DNA from: Qipengyuania pelagi
GTDB lineage: Bacteria; Pseudomonadota; Alphaproteobacteria; Sphingomonadales; Sphingomonadaceae
Assembly: GCF_009827295.1 (NCBI RefSeq)
Contig: NZ_WTYD01000001.1
Location: forward strand, 930,001-994,000
Length of the DNA: 64,000 bases
Direction: 5' to 3'
The position numbers were made by a program, and so were the translations under genes. The notes under the pieces are model-generated. The model was not told the DNA's origin and did not search any database. It was given only the letters and a program-made list of their open reading frames with translations. Below are positions 20,754 to 29,807 of the stretch, one piece after another; positions within the stretch are counted from its first letter, which is position 1, and every line of letters starts with the position of its first letter.

Positions 20754-21953
20754 ATGCCCAAATTGCGGATGCACGATGCATCCATTCCCATTGCTATTCT
20801 GTTGTGCGCCATGCCCGTTGCGGCGCAAACGCAGAACGTTGTTGACGAAGATGCGGCGATCGGGCGTGCCCTAGCGCGCGAAGGCATTTCCGCTCGTGAC
20901 GATGCCGAACGCGCGGCTTCGGCGGCTGAGATCGACGCCATCGGCCCGCGTGACAATCCGATTGTCGAGCTGTCGCGCGAGGGCGCAGGCGGTGAGAACG
21001 AATACCAGCTGGGCATCGTCCAGCCCATCGACCTGAATGGGCGGCGCGGATCGCTCCGCGATGCTGCACGCGCCGATGGTCTCGCGACGGAAGCCGAGAT
21101 TGCGCGACGTCGCCAAGTGTTTGTGGCCGAAGTGCGCCAAGCCTATGTGCAATGCGCCGCTGCGAGCGCCCAGCTCGACGTCTGGCAGCGCTATACCGAT
21201 GAATTGGCCGAGGCAGAGCGGGTCTCCACAGCGCGCGCCGAGGCAGGCGATACCGCCGTTTACGACGTGCGCCGGGTGCGGGTCGAACGTCGGGCCGCCG
21301 AGGCGCAGCTGGCTCGGGCGCGCGGCGATGTCGCTGCCGATTGCGCCGCGCTGGCATCGCTCACCGGAATCGCAGACCCGCAGGTCGAACGCGAGGCCAT
21401 CACGCGTGTTGCAAGCGCAGCGGAGCCCGGCGAGCGCGCCGATCTTATCGCCGACGAGCGCCGGATCGAGGCGGCGGAATACCGCGTTCGCGCTGCCGAC
21501 CAGGCGCGGCTACCGCAGCTTGTCGTGGGCGCTGGCGTGCTGCGCCGGGATGATGGGATCGACACCGCCTATGGGCCCGTCGTTTCCGTTGGCGTCACCG
21601 TTCCCTTATGGAACGCGGGCTCGGCTGCCGTGCGGCGTGAAGAGGCCCGTGCCGCCGCGCTGGAATCCGAGCTTCTCCTTGCCCGCCGCCGGGTTGAAGC
21701 GGAGCAGAATGCCGCGGCAGCGCGGCTTGCTGCCGCGCGCGACGCGGCCGTGACTGCCGCCGGTGCGCGCGAAGATGCCGGACGCCTCGGGACTATTGCC
21801 GAAACCGCCTACCAGGCGGGAGAGATCGGCGTCGTGGAACTCCTCGACGCCTATGAAGCCGCGCGCGAGGCCGACCTGTCGGTGATCGCGCTCGCAACCG
21901 ATGCGGCCCTTGCGGCCGTCGAATACGACCTAGCCATTGGAAGGACTTACTGA
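20754..21953 (+). CDS. czcC: Outer-membrane efflux protein of a heavy-metal RND system
   Basis: 399 aa TolC/CzcC family protein. A signal peptide (IAILLCAMPVAAQ) precedes two long coiled-coil OEP repeats rich in Ala/Glu/Arg (for example AARADGLATEAEIARRRQVF and RREEARAAALESELLLARRR), with beta-strand stretches such as YGPVVSVGVTVPLWNAGSAA. It is the outer-membrane channel for the CzcB/CzcA complex. The stop TGA shares its A with the ATG of the next gene (TGATG). Confidence 0.88.
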   Translation: MPKLRMHDASIPIAILLCAMPVAAQTQNVVDEDAAIGRALAREGISARDDAERAASAAEIDAIGPRDNPIVELSREGAGGENEYQLGIVQPIDLNGRRGSLRDAARADGLATEAEIARRRQVFVAEVRQAYVQCAAASAQLDVWQRYTDELAEAERVSTARAEAGDTAVYDVRRVRVERRAAEAQLARARGDVAADCAALASLTGIADPQVEREAITRVASAAEPGERADLIADERRIEAAEYRVRAADQARLPQLVVGAGVLRRDDGIDTAYGPVVSVGVTVPLWNAGSAAVRREEARAAALESELLLARRRVEAEQNAAAARLAAARDAAVTAAGAREDAGRLGTIAETAYQAGEIGVVELLDAYEAAREADLSVIALATDAALAAVEYDLAIGRTY

Positions 21954-22144
21954 TGAAAAAAACGATGATGCTTGCCGCCGTTCCGGCAATGTTTGCCCTG
22001 ACCGCGTGCGGCGAGACCGCGAGCGAGGACACCGCTGAAACCGAAACGGCGGTGCTGGACGACGACAACGATGCTCCTGAGCCGGTGGCCGAACCCGTCG
22101 CCGAGGAAGAGCCGCACGACGAATCCGTGCCGCACGAACATTGA
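21953..22144 (+). CDS. Small acidic lipoprotein inside the czc operon
   Basis: 63 aa. Lipoprotein signal MLAAVPAMFALTACG with lipobox LTAC, then an almost wholly acidic low-complexity tail (Glu/Asp/Ala/Pro) ending in HDESVPHEH. It starts within the czcC stop (TGATG) and precedes czcB by 27 nt, so it is cotranslated with efflux components. The acidic and His residues suggest a metal-buffering role in the periplasm; this is inference. No family was recognised. Confidence 0.7.
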   Translation: MKKTMMLAAVPAMFALTACGETASEDTAETETAVLDDDNDAPEPVAEPVAEEEPHDESVPHEH

Positions 22145-22171
22145 TAGCCTGACCTTTCGAGTATCCTGACC

Positions 22172-23701
22172 ATGACCCGATCCCGCCTGCTCGCAGCTTG
22201 CCTCGCTGCCCTCCTTCCCTTGTCGCTGGTCGCCTGCGGCAACGGTGCCGATGCGCCCGCCGAAGAGGCGCATGGGCACGGAGGCGGCGGGATCGTGGTC
22301 ACCGACTTTACCGAGACGACCGAATTGTTCGTCGAATACAGGCCTTTGGTCATGGGCAAGAACCGCCGGTTCGACGCGCACCTGACCTGGCTCGACAGCT
22401 ACGATCCGGTGACCGACGGCACCCTGACTGCCGAACTGACATGGCCCGACGGATCGACCGATACGGCGGAGGCCGGGCCTAGCGATGTCAAAGGAATCTT
22501 CCGCCCGCTGCTGACCGCTTCCAAGAGCGGCACGGCACGGCTGCGGCTCGTGCTCGACAACCCGCGCGGTGTGTCCTCACACGATCTTGGCGATGTCACC
22601 GTCTACGCCACCAGCGAGGAAGGGGCAGAGGCGGCCCCACCCGAAACCGAGATCGAGGGCGCTATCGCCTTCACCAAGGAAGTGCAGTGGCGCATTCCCT
22701 TCATGACCGCACCCGCGACGATGGAGGAGCTTGCCGAAACCGTGCCGGTGACGGTGGACGTGCAGATGCAGCCCCAGGCCGAAGCCATCGTTTCCGCGCC
22801 TGTCGATGGCATCGTGCGCGCGCCGCGGGTCTATTCTTCGGGCAGCTTTGTCCGCCGCGGGCAGACGCTGGCGAGCATTTCCTCGACCCTTGGCGGGGGC
22901 GAAGATGTCGCGACGCTCGAGTTTGCGGTCAACGAGGCGTCCATCGCGCGCGACGCCGCGGCGCGCGAGGTTGCGCGAATGAACAGCCTGGTAGAGGCGG
23001 AAGCGGTTCCATCCCGACGTCTCGACGAAGCACGGACCGATCTGCGGCTCGCCGAAGCGCAGCTGCGTTCGGCGCGGCAGCGGCGCAATGCCGTTGCTGG
23101 GGGCGGATCCGGTGTGCCCGTCGTCGCGCCGATTTCCGGAGAGATCCTCGAAAGCTCGCTCGTCCAGGGCAAGGGTGTGCAAGGCGGCGAACAGCTTATG
23201 CGCATCGGCAATCCCGCTGCATTGTGGCTGGTGGCGCGTGTTCCCGAAAGCCTTGCCGCGCAGGTTGGCAGTCCGCAGGGCATCGACCTCACCCTGCCGG
23301 GCGAGACCATCTCGCTCGGACGCAGCGATGTATCGCTGGTCCAGCGCGGGGCGGCTATCGATCCAGCCACCCGCACACTGCCCGTCATCTTCGCATGGAA
23401 CAGCCGCGCGGTTCGTCCCGGGCAGCGGTTGCAGGGCAGCCTGCGCACCGGAACCGCGACCAAGCGGTTGACCATCCCGGCAGGCGCAATCCTGAACGAA
23501 GGCGGGCAGGACGTCGTCTACGTGATGCTGGGTGGCGAGACCTTCCAGCGCCGCGCGGTGACTGTCCTCTCGCGCAGCGGTGACCGCGTCGCCGTGGAAG
23601 GCCAGATCGAGGCCGGCGAACGCGTGGTATCGCAAGGTGCCTCGGCCGTGCGTGCGGCGGCGGCAACGCCCGGCGCATTCGGCCACGGCCATGCACACTG
23701 A
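22172..23701 (+). CDS. czcB: RND efflux periplasmic adaptor subunit
   Basis: 509 aa membrane-fusion protein. Lipobox at LSLVACGNG, then an N-terminal ~180-residue extra domain with a His-rich start (EEAHGHGGGG) and beta-rich segments. The adaptor core follows: barrel-sandwich hybrid half (SAPVDGIVRAPRVYSSGSFV), a hairpin of helices (VNEASIARDAAAREVARMN), second lipoyl half (VPVVAPISGEILESSLVQGK) and C-terminal beta-barrel and MP domains. It ends HGHAH. It links CzcA to CzcC. 11 nt separates it from czcA. Confidence 0.88.
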   Translation: MTRSRLLAACLAALLPLSLVACGNGADAPAEEAHGHGGGGIVVTDFTETTELFVEYRPLVMGKNRRFDAHLTWLDSYDPVTDGTLTAELTWPDGSTDTAEAGPSDVKGIFRPLLTASKSGTARLRLVLDNPRGVSSHDLGDVTVYATSEEGAEAAPPETEIEGAIAFTKEVQWRIPFMTAPATMEELAETVPVTVDVQMQPQAEAIVSAPVDGIVRAPRVYSSGSFVRRGQTLASISSTLGGGEDVATLEFAVNEASIARDAAAREVARMNSLVEAEAVPSRRLDEARTDLRLAEAQLRSARQRRNAVAGGGSGVPVVAPISGEILESSLVQGKGVQGGEQLMRIGNPAALWLVARVPESLAAQVGSPQGIDLTLPGETISLGRSDVSLVQRGAAIDPATRTLPVIFAWNSRAVRPGQRLQGSLRTGTATKRLTIPAGAILNEGGQDVVYVMLGGETFQRRAVTVLSRSGDRVAVEGQIEAGERVVSQGASAVRAAAATPGAFGHGHAH

Positions 23702-23712
23702 GGGGCCGGACA

Positions 23713-26700
23713 ATGCTTGAACGTCTCGTCCGCTGGAGCCTCGAAAACCGCGTCGCGGTCTACGCCATCGCGCTGCTATTGACGGCGTTCGGCGCGTGGA
23801 CCGCCATGCGCACGCCGGTCGACGTGCTGCCCGACCTTACCGCGCCGACCGTCACCGTGGTGGTCGATGCGGGCGGCTATACGCCGACCGAGGTCGAGCA
23901 GCGCATCACCATCCCTCTGGAAACCGCGCTTAACGGCGCACCCGGCTTGCGGCGTATCCGTTCAAACAGCGCGACCGGCCTTGCGGTCGTGACGATGGAA
24001 TACGACTGGTCCACCGAGCCGGAGCAGGCGCGCCGTGTGACCGCCGAACGGCTCCAGACTGCGACCGATGAACTGCCCGACGATGTTCCGCCGCCGCACA
24101 TGACCCCGGCGAGTTCCGTGATGGGCGAGATCATGTTCGTGGCCATGCGGTCCGACACGGCAAGCCCGATGGAACTCAAATCCACCGCCGACTGGATCGT
24201 GCGCCGCCGCGTGATGTCGGTTCCCGGCATTGCCGAGGTGATGACCATCGGCGGAGACGAGCGGCAGGTGCAGTTGCTGGTCGATCCGGCGCGGCTGTCG
24301 GCGCGGGGCATCGGCCTCAATCAGGTGGTGGAGGCGATGAGCAGTGCCAGCGCCAACCAGAGCGCGGGCGTCGTCGTCGAGAACGGCCAGGAATTGCTGA
24401 TCGAAGGCGTAGGTCGTGCTGCCACCGCGGAAGAATTCGGCAATGTCGTGGTCGGTGAGACAGGTGGCCTTCCCGTGCTGGCGCGCGAAGTGGGCGAAAT
24501 CCGCATCGGCGAAGGGCTAAAGCGCGGCACCGGGGCATTCAACGGCGAACCTGCCGTGATCCTTGCCATCCAGAAGCAGCCCGGTGCCAATACGCTCGAG
24601 CTGACCGACCGGCTCGATACCGTATTTGCCGAGATCCAGCGCACCCTTCCTGAAGGCATGGTGCTGGAGACGCAGGTCTTCCGCCAGTCGGACTTCATCC
24701 AGCGCTCGGTAGACAACGTGACGACCGCGCTGATCGAGGGACTGGTCCTCGTGGCGATCATCGTCTTCATCTTCCTTGTCAGCTGGCGCGCGACTGCGGT
24801 GGCGCTCGCGGCGATCCCGGTTTCGGTGGTGAGCGCGATCATCGTCATCAATTCAGGCGGCGGCACGATCAACACGATGACGCTGGGCGGGCTTGCCATT
24901 GCGCTCGGCATGCTGGTCGACGATGCCATCATCGTGGTCGAGAACGTGGTCCGGCGATTGCGACTGGAGCGCGAGAAGCCGGAGGGAGAGCGGGAGAGCG
25001 ACATTAAGGTAGTCGCTGCCGCCACCAGCGAGGTGCAGGGCGCGATCATCTTCGCGACGCTGATCATTCTTCTCGTCTTCCTGCCGATCTTCGGCCTGAC
25101 GGGCATCGAAGGCAGGCTGCTGCAACCTCTTGCGCTGGCCTATGGCGTATCGCTGCTGGCCAGTCTCGCCGTGGCGCTCACGCTGACCCCGGCGCTCAGC
25201 TACGACCTGCTCAGCCGCAAGCCGGAAGATATCGGCAACGAGCCGAAATGGGTCATCCGCATGAAGAGCTGGTATGATGGCGTGCTGTCGCGCTGGCTGG
25301 ACCGCTGGAAAGTGCTTGCCATCGCCTCGCTGGTGATGGTCGGTGCCGCCGGAATCGGCATCGCTTTGGCGGGCCGGTCCTTCCTGCCCGAGTTCAACGA
25401 GGGCTCACTGACGGTCAACGTCACCACGCTGCCCGGCACCAGTCTGGAAGACAGCGACCGGGCTGCAAGTGAGGTCGAGGCTGCGCTGTTGTCGCAGCCC
25501 GAAGTGCTGACCACGGCGCGCCGGACCGGCCGAGCGCCGGGCGATCCGCACGCGCAGGAAGTCTTCGCGTCTGAGATCGAGGCGACGCTTGCCGAGGACG
25601 GCCGCGATCGCGAAGAGCTTGTTTCCGCCCTACGGGGGGCCGTGGGTGCGGTGCCCGGTGTTCAGGCGATATTCGGCCAGCCCATCGGTCACCGGATCGA
25701 TCACATCCTCTCCGGCGCGCGTGCCAACATCGCGATCAAGGTCTTCGCGCCCGATACCGACACGCTGCAGACGATCACGACGCAGGTGGAAAGCGCAGTT
25801 TCCTCCATTCCCGGCGCCGTCGACGTGCAGAAGGACACCCAAAGCCGCGTGCCTTACCTCCGCGTGCGCCTGCGTCGCGCTGATCTGGCCAATTACGGGC
25901 TTGCCGTGGAAGACGTGACGGGCGCGATACAGGCCGCCATTGCCGGGGCCGAAGTCGGCCAGCTTGTCGAGCGCCCGGTCATCACCGATGTCGTGGTGCG
26001 CTACGATCCGGCGCAATACAACGATGCCGGACAGATGGAGAACATGCTGCTCGCCGCGCCCGACGGACAATTGCTGCCACTTGCCGCGGTGGCAGATGTC
26101 GTGCGCGATCAGGGGCCCAACGCCATCACGCGCGAGAGCGTCGAGCGGATGCAGCTGGTGATGGCCAACGTCTCCGGCCGCGATCTGGGAGCCGTGGTCG
26201 AAGACGTTGAAAGCGCGCTCGAAGGTATCGATCTCCCGCAAGGTTCGCACATCGAACTCGGTGGGCAGTTCGAGAGCGCTGCGAGTGCCACGCGAACATT
26301 GCTGGCGCTTGGCCTGATCGTGCTCGTCGGCATGTTCCTGCTGCTGCGCCAGGCGTTCCGATCCTCCAACGATGCGGCGCTGGTGATGATCAACCTCCCC
26401 TTAGCGCTGGTAGGCGGCGTTGTCGGATTGTGGCTGACCGGCGGGGTTCTGTCCGTGGCGACAATCGTCGGCTTCATCACGCTGTTCGGTATCGCCACGC
26501 GCAATGGCGTGATGATGGTGACGCATATCAAGCACCTTCAGGAGGTCGAAGGCGTCAGCGATCTGGCGGAGGCCGTTCGGCGGGGCGCGGAGGAAAGGCT
26601 CGTGCCGATACTGATGACGGCTATCTCCGCCGGGCTGGCGCTCGTCCCGCTTGCCATCGCCATGGGCGAACCGGGGAGCGAGATTCAGGCGCCTATGGCC

Positions 26701-26865
26701 ATCGTGATCCTGTGCGGCCTGACGAGTTCGACTGTCCTCAACATGCTGGTGCTTCCCGCCATCTACCTCAAGGTGACGCGGGATGGATGGGGTGTAGGCC
26801 GATTGCGCGACAGGATACAGCGTGGCGATGATAGCACCGTTACCAAGCCAGAACCGGCCAGCTGA
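23713..26865 (+). CDS. czcA: Heavy-metal RND transporter, inner-membrane pump
   Basis: 1050 aa. It opens RLVRWSLENRVAVYAIALLL and contains TPVDVLPDLTAPTVTV, ARRTGRAPGDPHAQEVFASE and GATRNG-type TM11 motifs (FGIATRNGVMMVTHIKHL), with 12 membrane segments and two periplasmic loops as in CzcA/CusA-class HME-RND pumps. In TM4 the usual HME motif DFGxIVDG is here ALGMLVDDAIIVVEN: the first Asp (CzcA Asp402) is Ala, and the next position has the Asp-Asp pair seen in AcrB-type drug pumps. The proton relay, and perhaps the substrate range, may differ from Co/Zn/Cd CzcA. Operon with czcC-czcB. Confidence 0.88.
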   Translation: MLERLVRWSLENRVAVYAIALLLTAFGAWTAMRTPVDVLPDLTAPTVTVVVDAGGYTPTEVEQRITIPLETALNGAPGLRRIRSNSATGLAVVTMEYDWSTEPEQARRVTAERLQTATDELPDDVPPPHMTPASSVMGEIMFVAMRSDTASPMELKSTADWIVRRRVMSVPGIAEVMTIGGDERQVQLLVDPARLSARGIGLNQVVEAMSSASANQSAGVVVENGQELLIEGVGRAATAEEFGNVVVGETGGLPVLAREVGEIRIGEGLKRGTGAFNGEPAVILAIQKQPGANTLELTDRLDTVFAEIQRTLPEGMVLETQVFRQSDFIQRSVDNVTTALIEGLVLVAIIVFIFLVSWRATAVALAAIPVSVVSAIIVINSGGGTINTMTLGGLAIALGMLVDDAIIVVENVVRRLRLEREKPEGERESDIKVVAAATSEVQGAIIFATLIILLVFLPIFGLTGIEGRLLQPLALAYGVSLLASLAVALTLTPALSYDLLSRKPEDIGNEPKWVIRMKSWYDGVLSRWLDRWKVLAIASLVMVGAAGIGIALAGRSFLPEFNEGSLTVNVTTLPGTSLEDSDRAASEVEAALLSQPEVLTTARRTGRAPGDPHAQEVFASEIEATLAEDGRDREELVSALRGAVGAVPGVQAIFGQPIGHRIDHILSGARANIAIKVFAPDTDTLQTITTQVESAVSSIPGAVDVQKDTQSRVPYLRVRLRRADLANYGLAVEDVTGAIQAAIAGAEVGQLVERPVITDVVVRYDPAQYNDAGQMENMLLAAPDGQLLPLAAVADVVRDQGPNAITRESVERMQLVMANVSGRDLGAVVEDVESALEGIDLPQGSHIELGGQFESAASATRTLLALGLIVLVGMFLLLRQAFRSSNDAALVMINLPLALVGGVVGLWLTGGVLSVATIVGFITLFGIATRNGVMMVTHIKHLQEVEGVSDLAEAVRRGAEERLVPILMTAISAGLALVPLAIAMGEPGSEIQAPMAIVILCGLTSSTVLNMLVLPAIYLKVTRDGWGVGRLRDRIQRGDDSTVTKPEPAS

Positions 26866-26877
26866 GGAGAAGGCGCG

Positions 26878-27228
26878 ATGGGATACTTCCTGCTCAAGGC
26901 TGCCCTGTCGGGCATTATCATCGCGATCGTCAGCGAGGTCGCCCGCCGTGCTCCGGGCCTGGGAGCCCTGATCGCTTCGCTGCCGCTGATCTCCGTGCTG
27001 GGAATGATATGGTTGTGGCGCGATACCGAAGATACCGCGCGCATGGCCGAGCACGCCTACGCCACCTTCTGGTTCGTCCTGCCCAGCTTGCCGATGTTCC
27101 TCGCCATTCCGGTCATGCTGAACCGCGGCGTCGCTTTCTGGCCCGCTCTCGCCATCGGATGCACCATGACGGTGCTGCTCTACCTCGCAATGGTCTGGGC
27201 ACTCGGACATTTCGGCGTGCGGCTCTGA
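26878..27228 (+). CDS. DUF3147 family membrane protein
   Basis: 116 aa with four predicted membrane segments (LLKAALSGIIIAIVSEVARR, LIASLPLISVLGMIWLW, FWFVLPSLPMFLAIPVML, LAIGCTMTVLLYLAMVWALG). Matches DUF3147, small integral membrane proteins often placed at the end of czc-type operons in sphingomonads. Starts 12 nt after czcA with a GGAGAAGG ribosome site, so it belongs to the efflux operon. Function unknown. Confidence 0.75.
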   Translation: MGYFLLKAALSGIIIAIVSEVARRAPGLGALIASLPLISVLGMIWLWRDTEDTARMAEHAYATFWFVLPSLPMFLAIPVMLNRGVAFWPALAIGCTMTVLLYLAMVWALGHFGVRL

Positions 27229-27235
27229 AACCGGC

Positions 27236-28546
27236 TCATAAGGCGGACAGGATCAATCCGCCCACCGCGTTGATCGCCAGCACGCGCACGACCGACCACT
27301 TCGCGACAAAGACCAGAGCGCAGGCAAGCGCGGTCAGCAGCGCTGCCCGCCAGTCTAGCGTTGCCCAATCCGGCACGTAGAGCCGCACGGGTCCAAACCT
27401 CGCTTCTCCCACCGCGGCAAATATCACGTGGATGGCGAACCAGACAGCAAGGTTTGCGATAACGCCCACGACCGCCGCGGTAATAACCGCCAGGCCGCCC
27501 TTGATACGCACGGCGTTACCCAGCCGGTCGATCCACGGAGCGAAGGCGAAGATCCACAGGAAGCACGGTGCAAAAGTTACCCAGGTCGTGAGTCCCGCTC
27601 CCAACAGTCCAGCGACAAGAGGCGTGAACGGCTCCGGCGCTCGATAGGCGGCGAGATAGCCGACGAACTGCGTCACCATGATCAGCGGCCCCGGCGTCGT
27701 CTCGGCAAGGCCCAGTCCATCCGCCATCTCGCCCGGTTTTAGCCAACCGAATCCCTGCACAGCCTCCTGCGCCATATAGGCCAGAACCGCATAGGCGCCG
27801 CCGAAGGTCACAACGGCCAGCTGCGAGAAGAAGGTCCCGATGTCCCACAATACGTGCTCCGGGCCCAAGGTAGCGAGCACAAGGCCCATCGGCGCTGCCC
27901 AGATGAGTGCCCAGATGACGATGGATTGCAGCGTTGCCCGCCACGGGCGCGGTCCGGTAGCAATCCTGGAAGGCGTGGCTGATACCGCCAGCCAGTGCGG
28001 CCTGACCCGGGCGATCGCCAAGCCAAGGATTCCTGCACCCAGTATGACAACGGGAAACGGCAGGTCGAACAGAAACAACGCGGCGAAGGCTGCTATTGCC
28101 AACACCTGCTTGAACCGCGTGTTCAGCGCGCGACCCGCAATCCGGACCAGGGCTTGCAGCACGATTGCCAGCACCGCGGCCTTTACGCCGAGGAAAAGCG
28201 CCTCGAACCAGTCGAGGTTGGCAGCGACCGCATAAAGCATGCTGAGGGCAAGGATGATGACGGCACCGGGTATGACAAACAGCAGCCCCGCCGCGAGGCC
28301 GCCCCGCCATCCGTGGAGGCGCCAGCCTATCCACGTGGCGAGTTGCTGCGCCTCCGGCCCCGGAAGGAAGTGGCAGAAATTTAGGGCGTGCAGGTAATCA
28401 TCCTCGCTGACCCAACCACGATCCTCGACCAGTTCGCGGTGCATCAGTGCGATCTGCCCGGCTGGTCCGCCGAAGCTGAGCAATCCGATACGCCAGAACG
28501 CGCGTGCCAGCTGCAAGAAGGAAGGAGACGGCTGTGGTCGCGACAT
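27236..28546 (-). CDS. chrA: Chromate efflux transporter, long-chain CHR family
   Basis: 436 aa, bidomain ChrA. The chosen ATG at 28546 (MSRPQPSPSFLQ) has a clear GAGG site 6 nt upstream; a longer frame from 28588 lacks one. The two homologous CHR halves show the N-terminal signature FGGPAGQIALMH with NFCHFLPGPEAQQLATWIGW, and the second half VTFGGAYAVLAYMAQEAV with GLGLAETTPGPLIMVTQFVG. It exports chromate from the cytoplasm. It converges on the DUF3147 gene with a 7-nt gap and closes the metal block. Confidence 0.93.
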   Translation of the reverse strand: MSRPQPSPSFLQLARAFWRIGLLSFGGPAGQIALMHRELVEDRGWVSEDDYLHALNFCHFLPGPEAQQLATWIGWRLHGWRGGLAAGLLFVIPGAVIILALSMLYAVAANLDWFEALFLGVKAAVLAIVLQALVRIAGRALNTRFKQVLAIAAFAALFLFDLPFPVVILGAGILGLAIARVRPHWLAVSATPSRIATGPRPWRATLQSIVIWALIWAAPMGLVLATLGPEHVLWDIGTFFSQLAVVTFGGAYAVLAYMAQEAVQGFGWLKPGEMADGLGLAETTPGPLIMVTQFVGYLAAYRAPEPFTPLVAGLLGAGLTTWVTFAPCFLWIFAFAPWIDRLGNAVRIKGGLAVITAAVVGVIANLAVWFAIHVIFAAVGEARFGPVRLYVPDWATLDWRAALLTALACALVFVAKWSVVRVLAINAVGGLILSAL

Positions 28547-28746
28547 GTTTACCTCACAACTATTGGTCCGCAACAGCCGCGGAGCCATGAGGCAACACTT
28601 GAACCGGCAAGGTCTGAGCGGGAGGTTGCTTGGTCCCGCACATTCTTTCTTACATGAGAGGCGGACTTTCGGGAAGCAATGCTGTGGCCGAGATGTTCCT
28701 TACGCCATCCCCGCATAAGCGGCGGAATAGCCGAGGTCGCCCCCCT

Positions 28747-28768
28747 AAAGCGGACTGTCCGCAAGCGG
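28747..28768. repeat. Dispersed repeat, core AAAGCGGACtGTCcGCAAgCG
   Basis: 22 bp closely matching 40951-40971 (AAAGCGGACGGTCGGCAAACG) outside the island. Both contain an imperfect palindrome around GCGGAC/GTCCGC. Looser relatives occur near 20.13-20.22 kb. Probably a degraded dispersed element shared by the host genome; function unknown. Confidence 0.4.
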
Positions 28769-28835
28769 CTCAATGTCCGCCACCGACATGAAAAATAGAA
28801 TTCTTATCCCGGCAAACCTCGAAAGGTGAGAACCC

Positions 28836-28850
28836 AAGGGGGTAGGTGAC
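28836..28850 (+). repeat. Left copy of 15-bp direct repeat AAGGGGGTAGGTGAC
   Basis: Identical to 31416-31430. Both copies are preceded by ACCTCGAAAG (28816-28825 and 31381-31390) at different spacings. The two copies bracket the three-gene unknown module and each lies just upstream of a plus-strand gene, so they may be shared promoter/leader elements or recombination scars. Confidence 0.55.
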
Positions 28851-28855
28851 AGCCA

Positions 28856-29509
28856 TTGCGGCTCTGCGTGTGCAATGCGGGTAGGATGGATTATGCCCTA
28901 TTTCCTGATCTTCTTGATAAACTGGCCAAAATTGAGGCGCTAGGAAGATCTGCGCTGACCCCCGCCAGTGAGAACGTGGCTGAACTGAAGCGGCAGGCAG
29001 CGGCGGCCGGAAAGCGCCGCGCGCGTGACGAAAAGCGCTACGAGTTGGGCGGTCTACTTCTGACGATCGGTTTCGAGAACATCGATTACTACGCGCTTTA
29101 TGGTCTTATGGCCCATCCCGATCACCTGCTGAAATGGTCCATCGAAGCCCGACAGAGTAGCGCAACGCAGGACTTGGCGCGACTTATCGAGCATATTTTC
29201 GATGACGATAGACGCGCTGAAAGATGCGCGGAGTGGGGCCGGTATCTATCATGGACACGCATGCGCACCCTGTATGAGGCCGAGGTCACATCCTTCATCG
29301 CATCTGGAAAGGCGGGCGCAAAACAGCGTTGGAGGTGCGATCCGGTTTCGTCCAAACAGCTTTATCTGATCGCTCAGATCTGCAAGCTGGAGGGCATTGC
29401 AAACCCGAATATCGCGAAGAAGGGATGCGCTTTTGACTGGCTGTATGAGAGAGACGGCAATCCGCGATATTTTAAGCGTCCGGCTCCATTACCGCTGGAG
29501 CTATCATGA
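28856..29509 (+). CDS. Hypothetical protein of island right-end module
   Basis: 217 aa, or 207 aa if the ATG at 28886 (MDYALFPDLL) is used. Not recognised. The N-terminal ~60 residues are helical with a basic stretch, AAAAGKRRARDEKRYELGGL, that recalls the short TraD/TraC-like conjugation proteins of alphaproteobacteria, but the rest does not follow them. The middle is Arg/Glu-rich and helical; the C-terminus has KQLYLIAQICKLEGIANPN and GCAFDWLYERDGNPRYF. No membrane segment. ATGA overlap with the next gene shows coupling. Confidence 0.6.
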   Translation: MRLCVCNAGRMDYALFPDLLDKLAKIEALGRSALTPASENVAELKRQAAAAGKRRARDEKRYELGGLLLTIGFENIDYYALYGLMAHPDHLLKWSIEARQSSATQDLARLIEHIFDDDRRAERCAEWGRYLSWTRMRTLYEAEVTSFIASGKAGAKQRWRCDPVSSKQLYLIAQICKLEGIANPNIAKKGCAFDWLYERDGNPRYFKRPAPLPLELS

Positions 29510-29721
29510 TCGCCATACCTGTCGACGTCGAAGAAGCGATGGCGATGCTCCATCTTAAAGAAAGCGAGTTCGAACGAGCAGTCAAAGCGGTGGAAAATGC
29601 ATTGGCTGATGGGAGAACCGGCGAGCACGAGTTAAACACCATGAACGAGCTTGCCATGGAACTCGGCGAACTCGCGGAACAAATCTCAGACCAAATCCAG
29701 AAAAAATTACAATCTTTGTAG
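29506..29721 (+). CDS. Small helical protein coupled to the preceding gene
   Basis: 71 aa, mostly acidic helix (ESEFERAVKAVENALADG, NELAMELGELAEQISDQIQK), probably a coiled coil. Its ATG overlaps the upstream TGA by 4 nt, a layout typical of interacting partners such as toxin-antitoxin or effector-chaperone pairs, though no such family is recognised. Confidence 0.6.
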   Translation: MIAIPVDVEEAMAMLHLKESEFERAVKAVENALADGRTGEHELNTMNELAMELGELAEQISDQIQKKLQSL

Positions 29722-29807
29722 GCCGCGGACGCGATTATTAAAATCTATGTTCACCCTGCGATGGCAAGATCCGAAGTCAAGCTGGAACATCAGAGGACAA
29801 AAACCCG

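Larger units (their letters stand above)
28547..28855. other. Intergenic region with dispersed palindromic repeat and module-flanking repeat
   Basis: 309 bp without a supported gene. It holds a palindrome-bearing dispersed repeat copy (28747-28768, containing GCGGAC-T-GTCCGC) and, at 28816-28850, ACCTCGAAAG followed by AAGGGGGTAGGTGAC, both repeated near 31.4 kb. The latter sits 6 nt before the next start, so it may form part of the leader. Confidence 0.5.
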
